NCBI RefSeq assembly: GCF_008365375.1
Contig: NZ_QOKW01000001.1
Coordinates: forward strand, 1-64,000
DNA: 64,000 nucleotides
Direction: 5' to 3'
Source: Roseomonas genomospecies 6
Lineage (GTDB): Bacteria > Pseudomonadota > Alphaproteobacteria > Azospirillales > Azospirillaceae
Shown piece after piece: positions 43,333 through 53,627 of the stretch. The position numbers were made by a program, and so were the translations under genes. Numbering within the stretch: position 1 is the stretch's first letter; every line of letters starts with the position of its first letter. The notes under the pieces are model-generated. The model saw nothing but the letters and a program-made list of their open reading frames with translations, ran no database searches and had not been told where the DNA came from.

Positions 43333-45966
43333 ATGCACGTTATCGTCATCTATGTCCTCGCGGTTTCCGGCCTTCTGGCGCTGGTCAGCTTCCTGCCGCC
43401 GCTGGCGGCCCGGCTGCGGGTGCCCTACACGGTGCTGCTGGCCGCCGTGGGTGTCGCGCTGGGCGTGGTGATCCAGAGCTTCGCGGGAAGCGGCGGCACC
43501 GGCCCCTTCCATGACTTCCTGAATTCCCTGGCCGAGATGAACATCTCGTCCGAGGTGCTGCTCTACGTCTTCCTGCCGGTGCTGCTGTTCGAAACCGCCC
43601 TGGCGGTGGACGTACGGCGGCTGTTCGACGACATGTGGCCGATCCTGCTGATGGCGGTGGTGGCGGTGTTCGTCTGCACCTTCGCCGTCGGTTACGCGCT
43701 CAGCCTGTTCACCTCCATGGGGCTGGTGGCCTGCCTTCTGCTGGGGGCCATCGTCGCGACCACCGACCCGGCGGCGGTGGTCAGCATCTTCCGCGATCTC
43801 GGCGCACCGCGCCGCCTGACCATGCTGGTCGAGGGCGAGAGCCTGCTGAACGACGCCGCGGCCATCGCGCTGTTCACGCTGCTGCTCGGCATGCTGACCA
43901 GCAAGGCCCACGGGGGTGCGGCGGAGGCGGGCGTGGAGTTCCTGCGCGACTTCGCGGGCGGGGTGCTGACCGGCTATGTGTGCGGGCGCGTCGTCTGCAT
44001 GATCGTCGAGCCGGTGCGCGACCAGCCCATGGCCGAGATCACCCTGACCGTGGCGCTCGCCTATCTCAGCTATGTGCTGGCGGAGCATTACGTCGGCGCG
44101 TCCGGCGTCGTGGCGGTGGTGACGGCGGCGCTGGTCGTCGGCTCCGTCGGGCGCACGCGCATCTCCCCGGACACCTGGGGGGCGCTGGAGCATGTCTGGA
44201 AGCAGCTCGGCTTCTGGGCGAACTCGCTGATCTTCCTGATGACGGCGCTTCTGGTTCCGCGGCTGCTGGGCGGCATCGGCTGGAGGGATGTGGGGCTGGT
44301 GCTGGTCGTGGTGGGGGCGGCCACGGTGGCGCGTGCGGTGGTGCTGTTCGGGCTGCTGCCGCTGCTGTCCGCCGCCGGGCTGGCCCAGAGGGTCAGCCAC
44401 GCCTACAAGGCCGTCATGCTGTGGGGGGGCCTGCGCGGGGCGGTGTCGCTGACGCTGGCGCTGGCCGTCACCGAGAACGGGCGCGTCCCCGACCGCGTGC
44501 AGGGCTTCGTCGCCGTCCTGGTCACCGGTTTCGTCTTCTACACGCTGTTCGTGAACGGGACGACGCTGCGCGCCGTCATCAACCTGCTCGGGCTGAACCG
44601 GTTGTCCCCCGTGGAGCACGCCATGCGCAACCGCGCCCTGGCGCTGTCGCTTGCCGGGGTGCGCGAGCGGGTGGAGGGGCTTGCCCACCGGTACGAGGTG
44701 GACGAGCAGGCCGTCGGTTCCACCGTGTCGCAATATGTGGACCGGCTCGACGCCATCGTCCGGGAGCGGTCCACCGAGGCGCCGCTGGGCAGCGAGGACC
44801 GCGTGACCATCGGCCTCGTCATCCTGGTGAACCGGGAAGAGGAGCTGTATTACGAGCACTTCAAGGAAGGCATCCTGTCGCGCGGGGTGGCGGAGCTTCT
44901 GACCCGCCGCACCGGCAGCCTGCTCGACGCGGTGAAGACCCAGGGGCGCGCCGGCTACCGCGCCTTCGAGGAGTCCTTCATCTCCTTCACCCCCTGGATG
45001 CGCCTCGCCAGCCTGCTGCACCGCCGGCTGGGCATCCATGCGCCGCTGGCCCGCCGCCTCGCCTTCCGGTTCGAAATCCTGCTGGGCGTGCGGACGGTGC
45101 AGCGCGAACTGCTGGAGTTCATCAACGACAAGGTCGGGCAGGTGCTGGGCACCGACGTGGCTTGCGAACTGGAGGGGATTCTCACCGTCCGCCTCGCCAT
45201 GGTGGAGCAGGCCCTGGCCGCGCTGAAGCTGCAATATCCCGACTACGCGCTGCTCCTGCAAAGGCGATACGTCAGCCGGGCTGCCCTGCGGCTGGAGGAG
45301 GCCGATTACCGGACGCTCTTCGCCGAGTCGATCATCAGCCAGGAAATCCTGAGCGACCTGCAACGCGACCTGGATGCCCGGCGGCGCGCGCTCGACGCCC
45401 TGCCGAAGCTGGATCTGCGGCTCGATCTGATGGAGCTTGTCGGGCGGGTGCCGCTGTTCAAGGGGCTGGAGGACGACCGCGTGCGCGGCATCGCCACCCT
45501 GCTGAAGCCGCGGCTGGTCCTGCCGGGGGAAACCGTCGTGCGGCGCGGCGAACGGGGCGACGCCATGTTCTTCATCGCGTCCGGCGCCGTGGAGGTGCTG
45601 GTTCCGGGGCTGGACGAGCCGGTCCAACTCGGCACCGGGGACGTGTTCGGTGAGATGGCGCTGCTGACCCGCCAAAGACGCAACGCCGATGTGCGTGCGA
45701 TGGGCTATTGCCAACTGCTGGTCCTGGATGTGAGAGATTTCCACCGGCTGGTGAAGAAGGACGCGAGCCTGCGCGCCCATCTCCAGGCGGTGGCCGAGGC
45801 AAGGCGCAACCCGCCGCCGAAGCCGGTCGAGGAGGCCGCGATGCCCGTGGATGACGCGGCCTCACCGGAACCGCCCGGCGAAACGGCGGCTGTTGTGGAG
45901 GTCCAGGCGGATGTCCGGGATGAGGCCCAGGCATCATCCGTCGAAGGCGCGCAGGCGCGGGGATAG
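43333..45966 (+). CDS. Cation/proton antiporter fused to a cyclic-nucleotide-binding domain
   Basis: An 877-residue protein. Residues 1-410 form an NhaP/CPA1-type Na+/H+ or K+/H+ antiporter with about twelve helices, including the conserved GAIVATTDPAAVVSIF and SLLNDAAAIALF motifs of the ion site. Residues about 415-690 form a long cytoplasmic helical region. Residues about 695-830 carry a cNMP-binding fold (VPLFKGLEDDRVRG, VVRRGERGDAMFFIASGAVEVL, TGDVFGEMALLT). A Glu/Ala-rich tail follows. The fusion would let a cyclic nucleotide gate ion exchange. The gene is 160 bases after chvG and the next gene overlaps nothing. Confidence 0.87.
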   Translation: MHVIVIYVLAVSGLLALVSFLPPLAARLRVPYTVLLAAVGVALGVVIQSFAGSGGTGPFHDFLNSLAEMNISSEVLLYVFLPVLLFETALAVDVRRLFDDMWPILLMAVVAVFVCTFAVGYALSLFTSMGLVACLLLGAIVATTDPAAVVSIFRDLGAPRRLTMLVEGESLLNDAAAIALFTLLLGMLTSKAHGGAAEAGVEFLRDFAGGVLTGYVCGRVVCMIVEPVRDQPMAEITLTVALAYLSYVLAEHYVGASGVVAVVTAALVVGSVGRTRISPDTWGALEHVWKQLGFWANSLIFLMTALLVPRLLGGIGWRDVGLVLVVVGAATVARAVVLFGLLPLLSAAGLAQRVSHAYKAVMLWGGLRGAVSLTLALAVTENGRVPDRVQGFVAVLVTGFVFYTLFVNGTTLRAVINLLGLNRLSPVEHAMRNRALALSLAGVRERVEGLAHRYEVDEQAVGSTVSQYVDRLDAIVRERSTEAPLGSEDRVTIGLVILVNREEELYYEHFKEGILSRGVAELLTRRTGSLLDAVKTQGRAGYRAFEESFISFTPWMRLASLLHRRLGIHAPLARRLAFRFEILLGVRTVQRELLEFINDKVGQVLGTDVACELEGILTVRLAMVEQALAALKLQYPDYALLLQRRYVSRAALRLEEADYRTLFAESIISQEILSDLQRDLDARRRALDALPKLDLRLDLMELVGRVPLFKGLEDDRVRGIATLLKPRLVLPGETVVRRGERGDAMFFIASGAVEVLVPGLDEPVQLGTGDVFGEMALLTRQRRNADVRAMGYCQLLVLDVRDFHRLVKKDASLRAHLQAVAEARRNPPPKPVEEAAMPVDDAASPEPPGETAAVVEVQADVRDEAQASSVEGAQARG

Positions 45967-45982
45967 GAGACGAAGGCGCAAG

Positions 45983-46894
45983 ATGACCGTGCAAGCCACC
46001 ACCGCCGCCACGGGCGGGCGGCCCGATTGGGTCGGCCTGATGCCGGGCGTGTTCGTGCTGCTGTGGAGCACGGGATTCATCGGCGCCAAGTACGGCCTTC
46101 CCTATGCGGAGCCGATGACCTTCCTGCTGGTCCGGCTGGGGCTGGTCGCGGTGGTTCTGGGCATCGTCGCCCTGATCACCGGCGCGCCCTGGCCGAAAAG
46201 CTGGGCGGAGGCCGGGCGCATCGCTCTGGCCGGGCTTCTGGTGCACGGCGTCTATCTGACCGGTGTCTTCTGCGCCATCGCCAAGGGCATGCCGGCGGGG
46301 GTGACCGCCCTGATCGTGGGCATCCAGCCGCTGCTGACCGCCGCCCTGTCCGGTCCGCTTCTGGGCGAGCGGGTGACCGGGCGGCAGTGGGTCGGTTTCC
46401 TGATGGGGCTGGCCGGAGTCGGGCTGGTGGTGAGCGAGAAGCTCCGTTTCGACTCGGCGGACGCGATCGGCGTGGGGCTTGCTCTGGCCGCTCTGCTGGG
46501 CATCACCTTCGGGACGCTCTACCAGAAGCGCCACGGCACGGCGATGGACCTGCGCAGCGGTGCGGCCATCCAGTACGCCGCGACCGCGGCGGTTCTGGCG
46601 GTGCTGGCCCCGCTGTTCGAGACCATGCGCATCGACTGGACCGGCGAGTTCGTCTTCGCCCTGTTGTGGCTCAGTTTTGTTCTATCGGTCGGGGCGATCT
46701 TCCTGTTGTTCCTGCTGATCCGGCGCGGTGCGGCGGCGCGGGTGGCGAGCCTGTTCTATCTGGTTCCGCCGGTCACTGCGGTGACTGCCTGGGCGATGTT
46801 CGGGGAGCGGCTGGGGGTTCTGGCCCTGGCCGGCATGGCGTTGGCGGTGGCCGGGGTGGCGCTGGTCAACCGGAGCGGCAAGCGAGCCCCCTGA
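45983..46894 (+). CDS. EamA/DMT-family transporter
   Basis: A 303-residue ten-helix membrane protein of the drug/metabolite transporter superfamily, beginning at ATG 45983 (17 bases after the antiporter stop). The two EamA repeats (roughly residues 20-140 and 160-290) are visible; typical motifs are LLWSTGFIGAKYG and GERVTGRQWVGFLMGLAGV. Substrate cannot be predicted. Close spacing suggests cotranscription with the antiporter. An earlier in-frame start would extend a basic N-terminus and lacks a ribosome binding site. Confidence 0.85.
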   Translation: MTVQATTAATGGRPDWVGLMPGVFVLLWSTGFIGAKYGLPYAEPMTFLLVRLGLVAVVLGIVALITGAPWPKSWAEAGRIALAGLLVHGVYLTGVFCAIAKGMPAGVTALIVGIQPLLTAALSGPLLGERVTGRQWVGFLMGLAGVGLVVSEKLRFDSADAIGVGLALAALLGITFGTLYQKRHGTAMDLRSGAAIQYAATAAVLAVLAPLFETMRIDWTGEFVFALLWLSFVLSVGAIFLLFLLIRRGAAARVASLFYLVPPVTAVTAWAMFGERLGVLALAGMALAVAGVALVNRSGKRAP

Positions 46895-47011
46895 CGCCGT
46901 GCGCATTGCCTCGGCGGGGCCGTCCGACTATGCTTCCCCGCACCGGCAACCTTGCCGGCGGTGCCCGCCGGTTCAACCAAGCTTCGGCAACCAACATCGG
47001 AAGTGAGTGTC

Positions 47012-47410
47012 ATGGACGGCCTGGAGCCCATCTCGCTCGATGACAACCAGACCCTGCAAGCCATCGGCATCCTGGCCGACGTTCTGGACGGGGTTGACGG
47101 CCCGGGCGGGCTGGACACGGTTCTGGTGTCCAAGGCGCTGCGGCAGGTGATCGCCACCAAGTCCCAGCCGGCCTTCGAGTTCGCCTCCCGCGCCTTCAAC
47201 ACGCTGGACGCCGACGTGCGCCGCCGGGTGGCGGAGGACGCCGATCAGGCGGCCCACGATTCCGTCGAACTGCGCGCCCGTGTCGGCGGCTTCCTGGCGA
47301 CCTCGGCCAAGACACCGGGTTCCGGCGGTTCGGCCACCCCGGCCCAGGCCACCAGCTTCCTGAACGCTCTGAACCTGCGGAACCGCCGCCGCTCGCCCCA
47401 GTCGGAGTGA
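47012..47410 (+). CDS. Hypothetical protein (132 aa)
   Basis: A 132-residue soluble helical protein from ATG 47012: MDGLEPISLDDNQTLQAIGIL at the start, a helical middle (VIATKSQPAFEFASRAFNTLD, VRRRVAEDADQAAHDSVELRAR) and a short Ser/Gly-rich tail with an arginine cluster (NLRNRRRSP). No family, signal peptide or membrane helix recognised. GC-rich codons and an upstream GGAAGTGAG support a resident gene. The stop is 16 bases from the end of the convergent PhoD-like gene. Confidence 0.65.
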   Translation: MDGLEPISLDDNQTLQAIGILADVLDGVDGPGGLDTVLVSKALRQVIATKSQPAFEFASRAFNTLDADVRRRVAEDADQAAHDSVELRARVGGFLATSAKTPGSGGSATPAQATSFLNALNLRNRRRSPQSE

Positions 47411-47426
47411 TCGGCCTCTCTTCCCG

Positions 47427-48911
47427 TCAGATCACCTGGATATAGCGGTTCGGTTCGCCTTCGGCGGACCAGCGCGCATGAATCTGGCCCTTGCCGTCGA
47501 AGATCAGCGACAGCCAGTTGCGTTGCCGGATGATCCGCCTGCCCGATTCGGAAAAGGCCGGCATCTCGAAGCCATAGCCGCCGGGCAGGGTCTCCTTGCG
47601 TCCGGCCAGCCATTCCAGGACGAAGGCGGTCGCCTTGGCGGGCGGCGGATGGACGACGCCCGACGCGATGAGCTGCCAGATTTCGACCCCACCGCCGCGC
47701 AGGACGGCGCGGCCCCCCGCATGGATCTCGCCCGACACCGCGGTGATGCGGCAGCCGGTGCGGCGGGAAAATCCGGCCAGGAAATCGATCAGCCGATGCC
47801 ACTCCTCCGCATGGGCAGGGCTGCGCCATTGGTCGCGCAGGTCGTCCTCGATCCCGACGCGGACGGGCGACAGGCCGACCGCCCGCTCCATCACGCCGGT
47901 GTCGAGATACAGCAAAGGCACGCTCGACATCAGGATGAGATGGCGGCAGCCCTTGAAGCGTTCCATCCACTCCGGCAGGGCGTCCCACACCCGGTCCGAC
48001 AGCACCCGGCGGGGCGTCCGGTCGCTGCGCATGTCCAGCGCCAGAACGCCGACGTCGCCCAGCCGGAACCCCTGGCTGAAGGACCCGAGCGGCGCGCCCC
48101 ACACGCATTCCGGAAGCGCTTCCGTGGTGGCGCCCAACTGGAACAGGGCGAAATGGCGGCGGGCGGCCATATAGACGCCGCGCCAGGCCGGGGACATCAT
48201 CTCCTCGTCCGGATGGGAGCCCCAGCCGTCGAAGATGTCGTGGTCGTCCCACATCATCACGGACGGCACGCGGGCGGTCACCGCCGCGGTTTCCGGTTGG
48301 CCCCAGACCCGCAGATAGAGGTCGAAGTAGAAGTCCATCGCCTCTTCCGCCATGGCGGGGCTGAAGGACTCCTCCAGGCGCGCGGCGTCCGTGCGCTTCT
48401 TCCAGGCGCTGAGCAGAGGCGGCCGGCGCCACACCGCGTCGGCGTAGAGCTGGTCTCCGCCTTGCAGCAGCAGGTGGAACCGCTCCGTCTCGTGGCGGCG
48501 GCGGAGGTCACCCCACAGGGCGTTGCGCGGCGCGTTCAGCGCGGCGATCTTCTCCTCGTCCTCCGCCCCGTTGCAGGACACGTAGGCGATGCGCGGCGGC
48601 GACGCGCGCCCCGGGACGGTCACCGTCCATGTGTCGCCCGGAGAGGCGTTGTCGGTGAAGCCATAGGCGGCGTCCACGTCCCGGGTGCCGCGGGGAATGG
48701 CGAAATCGAACCGCCAGACATGCCGGTTGCGCCAGCGGGCGAGGTGGCGGGGCGGGACGGGCAGGGTCACCCCATCGACCCGCAGGTCGTCGGGTTCGGC
48801 GTCTCCCTCCAGCACGAAGAGGGCGGAGAGCCACCAGCGGTCGCCCTGTTCTCCCCGGAAATAAAGGACGGGACCCAGAATGATGTTCGGTGCCGGCCTG
48901 CCGCGCGCCAT
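47427..48911 (-). CDS. PhoD-like metallophosphatase (alkaline phosphatase D family)
   Basis: A 494-residue enzyme with the three signature blocks of PhoD-type metallophosphatases: LLLQGGDQLYAD, VMMWDDHDIFDGWGSH and VSGEIHAGGRA, which bind the metal pair. An N-terminal beta domain (about 1-110) precedes the catalytic domain. It lacks an export signal, so unlike PhoD proper it is probably cytoplasmic. Such proteins cleave phosphodiesters or monoesters; substrate unknown. It is convergent with the small gene at 47012 and monocistronic. Confidence 0.85.
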   Translation of the reverse strand: MARGRPAPNIILGPVLYFRGEQGDRWWLSALFVLEGDAEPDDLRVDGVTLPVPPRHLARWRNRHVWRFDFAIPRGTRDVDAAYGFTDNASPGDTWTVTVPGRASPPRIAYVSCNGAEDEEKIAALNAPRNALWGDLRRRHETERFHLLLQGGDQLYADAVWRRPPLLSAWKKRTDAARLEESFSPAMAEEAMDFYFDLYLRVWGQPETAAVTARVPSVMMWDDHDIFDGWGSHPDEEMMSPAWRGVYMAARRHFALFQLGATTEALPECVWGAPLGSFSQGFRLGDVGVLALDMRSDRTPRRVLSDRVWDALPEWMERFKGCRHLILMSSVPLLYLDTGVMERAVGLSPVRVGIEDDLRDQWRSPAHAEEWHRLIDFLAGFSRRTGCRITAVSGEIHAGGRAVLRGGGVEIWQLIASGVVHPPPAKATAFVLEWLAGRKETLPGGYGFEMPAFSESGRRIIRQRNWLSLIFDGKGQIHARWSAEGEPNRYIQVI

Positions 48912-49177
48912 GAACGCTCTTTACCCTCTTCGTTCCCGCCGGTCCGGGCGCCCATGGCCCAGCTTCCGTTTCCGCGGCTCCTGTTTATGGGGAAAGCCGA
49001 TGGTCTGTAAAAGGGGCAAGCGGCTCTCCGAAGGGAGAAGGGGTGCGGAAATGCGGAAGGACCCGCAGCGGCGCAGAAAAACCGGGTGCGGACAACAAAA
49101 GGGTGTGGACAAAAAAACAGGCGGCCGGATCGCCCGGTCGCCCCTTGTGTGACGATGGAACGCGGGAAACGGCGGGC

Positions 49178-49405
49178 CTAGCTCTTGCGGCGCTGCCTCA
49201 GCAGTTCGAGCATGCGCGCCGGCACCGGCTCTTCCAGCACGGGGTCGTAAAGGCGGTGAAGCTCCTCCACATGGCTTTTGTGGAAGGTCAGCACGGCCTT
49301 CGCGTCGGCGTCGCCCTCTACGGACTGCTCGAACTCCTGACGCTCCTTATCGTCCAAGGCACCGTCAAGATATGCGTTGATATGGTTCATCGTCACACGC
49401 TTCAT
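49178..49405 (-). CDS. Small soluble anti-sigma-like protein, likely partner of the ECF sigma factor
   Basis: A 75-residue acidic protein with no membrane helix and no cysteines. Its N-terminus, HINAYLDGALDDKERQEFEQ, matches the start of anti-sigma domains that fold around RNA polymerase sigma factors; its C-terminus, LHRLYDPVLEEPVPARMLELL, matches both the sigma-clasping end of membrane anti-sigma factors and the LxxxYDxVxxxPVPxRxLxLL signature of NepR, the anti-sigma of EcfG. Typical membrane anti-sigma proteins continue into a transmembrane helix; this one stops instead. It lies on the same strand and 355 bases downstream of the ECF sigma gene. A GGAAC-N16-TGTT promoter precedes it. Confidence 0.68.
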   Translation of the reverse strand: MKRVTMNHINAYLDGALDDKERQEFEQSVEGDADAKAVLTFHKSHVEELHRLYDPVLEEPVPARMLELLRQRRKS

Positions 49406-49760
49406 GTCTTTTGATCCCGGAACGTCTCCGGAGGCCAGCCTCCGAGACGGAAACGATCCGCGACACAGAGTTCAAATATAGTACGTCCTGCACGGCGTCG
49501 GGAGTGGTGCCTTACCTCTTCTTATGGGGATGACGCCGGTTACGCCAAGTGGTAGGCGGATCGTATCCGTTCGTTCCCCGTGGATGCCTTGGCAACCCCA
49601 TTGCAGCCGTTGCTCGGTTCGCACGGGGGATGTAACAGCCGCCCTTATCGCTTGTTCCGATGCCGGATCGTCCGGAAGCTTCGGAAAAATCAACCTGTTG
49701 TACGGCTGCCATACCCCGCGGCGAATCCCGCCCACCGGAGACGTACGGTCTTCGACCGTC
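49406..49760. other. Regulatory gap between ECF sigma and anti-sigma genes
   Basis: A 355-base stretch holding an imperfect hairpin 49423-49449 (CGTCTCCGGAGGC/GCCTCCGAGACG) next to the anti-sigma start and a candidate EcfG promoter at 49634-49658. A minus-strand frame 49472-49735 is open but has poor codon use and no ribosome binding site, so I treat it as non-coding. Confidence 0.6.
49634..49658 (-). promoter_or_regulatory. Candidate EcfG-type promoter for the anti-sigma gene
   Basis: On the minus strand GGAAC (49658-49654) is followed after exactly 16 bases by TGTT (49637-49634). Its transcript would run into the small anti-sigma gene, with a long untranslated leader of about 220 bases that contains the hairpin at 49423-49449. 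Confidence 0.5.
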
Positions 49761-50234
49761 CTAGGCTGCCATAAGGTTGTTCAGCCGTTCGCGGGCGCGG
49801 CACAGGCGGGACCGGATGGTGCCGATGGAGACGTTCAGCTTCTCCGCGGCCTCCTGATAGGGACGGCCCTCGATGGCGACCAGCTTGACGACCTTGCGCT
49901 GGCTGGGGGTGAGGGCGCCGAAGGCGCGGTCCACGTCGCGGAAGACGAGGCGGGCGATCTGCGAGGCTTCGACCGACATGGCGCCGTCCCAAAGCTCCAC
50001 CTTGGTGACGTGCTTCTCGCGCTGGAGGTTGTTGAAATGCAGGTTCTTCAGCATCGTGGTCAGCCAAGCCTGCATGTTGGTTCCGGGTTCGAAACGGTGC
50101 TGGCGGGACAGGGCACGGGCAAGGCAGTCCTGGGTCAGATCCTCGGCGGCGCTGACGTCGCGCGTCAGCTTGCAGGCATAGCGCTGCAGGTTCGGCATGC
50201 AACGGATCAGTTCGGATTCGAAACAATACGCCAT
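49761..50234 (-). CDS. ECF RNA polymerase sigma factor (EcfG-like)
   Basis: A 157-residue sigma factor with region 2 (residues about 10-75, SAAEDLTQDCLARAL) and region 4 (about 105-155, with the HTH YQEAAEKLNVSIGTIRSRLCRARERL). It lacks sigma regions 1 and 3, hence the ECF class. ATG 50234 was chosen for GGAGGAAG five bases upstream; an upstream extension lacks a site. The gene has a perfect GGAAC-N16-CGTT promoter of the kind recognised by EcfG about 320 bases upstream, so autoregulation is plausible, and it is followed by an anti-sigma-like gene. Whether it is the general stress sigma itself or one under its control cannot be told from sequence. Confidence 0.83.
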   Translation of the reverse strand: MAYCFESELIRCMPNLQRYACKLTRDVSAAEDLTQDCLARALSRQHRFEPGTNMQAWLTTMLKNLHFNNLQREKHVTKVELWDGAMSVEASQIARLVFRDVDRAFGALTPSQRKVVKLVAIEGRPYQEAAEKLNVSIGTIRSRLCRARERLNNLMAA

Positions 50235-50338
50235 TGTTGCTCTTCCTCCAGCTTCTCTTCGTTCGGCGGGGCTGCCGGTCGGTGGTGACGGCGCCCCGGT
50301 CACGAGATTTCGATCGCAGACGATCCCTTGGTGACGCG

Positions 50339-50560
50339 TTACCCCTTCCGGCGCGGGCGATGAGGCCGCGCCGGTCCCGTGATGCGAATGGTGGTGACGT
50401 AGAATCCGGCGGTGCCGCCTAGCAGGCCCTGGGCATCGGTCCGGTGCAGCACGCGGAACAGGCTGTCGTCATCAACGGTCTCCCGTTCTCCAACTGGTCA
50501 ATCCCAAAGCGCTGAAACGCTTCGGTATTGCTCCCGTTCGTGGTGACGTTGGTTTCATAA
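50339..50560 (-). pseudogene. Possible frameshifted small coding remnant
   Basis: On the minus strand two reading frames with GC-rich codons join end to end with one -1 shift. The first frame encodes TNVTTNGSNTEAFQRFG-like sequence and the second DDDSLFRVLHRTDAQGLLGGTAG and YVTTIRI before a stop at 50339-50341. Read together with a slip at the GGGA near 50485 they form a continuous-looking peptide. No start codon with a ribosome binding site is evident. No family is recognised. It could be a relic or coincidence. Confidence 0.25.
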
Positions 50561-50583
50561 CGCGGGGGGAAGTGGCTTGTTCC
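50559..50583 (-). promoter_or_regulatory. EcfG-type promoter upstream of the ECF sigma gene
   Basis: Reading on the minus strand, GGAAC (50583-50579) is followed after exactly 16 bases by CGTT (50562-50559), a perfect match to the EcfG consensus of alphaproteobacteria. Transcription would run toward the ECF sigma gene at 50234, giving an untranslated leader of about 315 bases. Confidence 0.6.
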
Positions 50584-50675
50584 CCGGCGGCCACAGCCGA
50601 AAACATCTTAGGAGGAGAAGTGTTTGGAATCCGGGGATCATCCACTGGGATGAGTCCGCTATCCGAACGGGAATC

Positions 50676-52156
<1,481 letters not shown>

Positions 52157-52157
<1 letters not shown>

Positions 52158-53359
52158 CAGGCGGCCGGCCGTGGATGGAGGATAAGGGCGGCCTTCAACT
52201 GGGCCTTTCCGTATCGGGCCATGCGCTCGAAGTCGGCTTTCGGGATCGGCATGTTCATCCGGTCGATGTGAGCGTGGTGACGGTCGTACACAAGCGGATC
52301 ATGAACGTAGAGAAAGCGGTCGTCGGCACCGGTCACCACGACCCAATGCGGAAATTTCTCGCGATAGATCCGGTAGGAACTGATGAGCACGATGGGAACA
52401 GCGCCGCCCGCGACCGCGTCGGCCATGTCCTGGGCTGTCAGGGTGTTGTGGCGGATGGTGGCGCCGCTGCCCTCGAGTTCGTCGAGGAAATCCTCGTGAA
52501 CGATGCGCATGACCTCCTTCTTGTCGTCGCTGCGCACGCTGTCCAGGAAGGGGGTGGCGTTGTCCTTGACGTGGATGTCCACCGCGAATCCCCGCCGCGC
52601 CGCCGCCAGCGCCATCCCGAAGGGGCCGCAGCCGCCATGGCCGGAGGTCATGAACACCGTCGTCGATTCCCGCCACAGCCGGATTTCCAGCTTCCGTCCC
52701 AGTTCGATCTCGTCGGGCTTCAGGGCCTTCATCGCCATCATCAGGGCCGACGGCCCGCAGGTGAAGTCCAGCGTCTGCTGATAGTAGGGCACGAAGGGGC
52801 CGCCTGGCGGCGCGCTGGGGCCGCTGTGGCCGAGGCGCTTTTCCAGCCGCAGCGCCTCCATATGGTCTTCGTAGTAGTCGGCGTAGACCCCGAACTCGCG
52901 GTAGCCGCTCTTCTTGTAGAGGTCGATGGCCGGGGTGTTGTCCCGCCGCACCTCCAGCCGCAGATGGATGCAGTCCCGCGCCCGGGCCGCCTGCTCCGCC
53001 GCGGCGAGCAGGCGCTTGGCGACACCCTGGCCGCGGTGGTCCGGGTCCACGGCGAAGGAATAGAGCCGGGCGAGCGAGGTTCCCGAATGGAAGGACACCA
53101 GCGCGTAGCCGACGATTTTGCCGCTGTGGACTTCCACAAGGCAAGTGGCCTTGGCTTTCGTCAGCAAATATTGAAAACTACGTCGGGTCAGGCGGTCGGT
53201 GGCGAAGCACCGCTCTTCGATGGCCAGCAGGGCCGGGATGTCCGGCGGCTGTGCCTGGCGGAGCAGGATGGTGGCGTCGCCGGCGCGGTCCTGATCGAGG
53301 TCCGCAGAAATGGTTTTATCGAGCATCGGGAGGTTCGAAGAGGCTGACACGGACGCCAT
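52157..53359 (-). CDS. GNAT acetyltransferase fused to a C39-type cysteine peptidase
   Basis: A 400-residue fusion. Residues about 30-165 are a GNAT N-acetyltransferase (motif A VDPDHRGQGVAKRLL) like RimI; residues about 188-390 are a C39/DUF3335 cysteine peptidase with PYYQQTLDFTCGPSALM (Cys201, with the oxyanion Gln just before) and the catalytic His in HWVVVTGADDRFLYVHDP. C39 peptidases cleave at glycine pairs in leader peptides; GNAT units acetylate amines. It is translationally coupled to the RimK-like ligase and has no signal peptide. Together they suggest a peptide-tagging or peptide-making pathway. Confidence 0.85.
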
Positions 53360-53627
53360 CTTACTCCCTCCAGCGGGGCTTCGCAGCGGTTACCGGAATC
53401 CGGTGTTCCGCGTCGATGGTTTCCGTATCGGCAAAGCGCGTACGGCAAAAGGGACGGCACAAGGGCAAGTCCCGCCTGTTGCTCTGGACGAACGGCCTAG
53501 CCGATTCGACCGGTTGGCCGCAGCGACTTAAAAGTTGCTTAACCATAACCCCGGAAACTGCCGCCGATGGAAGGCCGGCTACGAAACCGCCCGCTCCAGT
53601 TGGCCCTGGAAAGAAGAAAGTCAAGAC

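Larger units (their letters stand above)
50235..50675. other. Intergenic region upstream of the ECF sigma gene
   Basis: A 440-base stretch between the sigma gene and the divergent-end of the RimK-like gene. It contains the EcfG-type promoter at 50559-50583 and a possible frameshifted coding remnant (50339-50560 minus). A plus-strand AGGAGGAGAA before GTG 50614 only opens into the RimK-like gene's shadow frame. Nothing else recognised. Confidence 0.55.

Noticed and set aside
43276..45780. An 834-codon minus-strand open frame
   Set aside because: Antisense to the antiporter gene and composed of Gln/His/Arg-rich sequence without domains.
49472..49735. Minus-strand frame between the sigma and anti-sigma genes
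   Set aside because: No ribosome binding site, unusual composition and it covers the candidate EcfG promoter.
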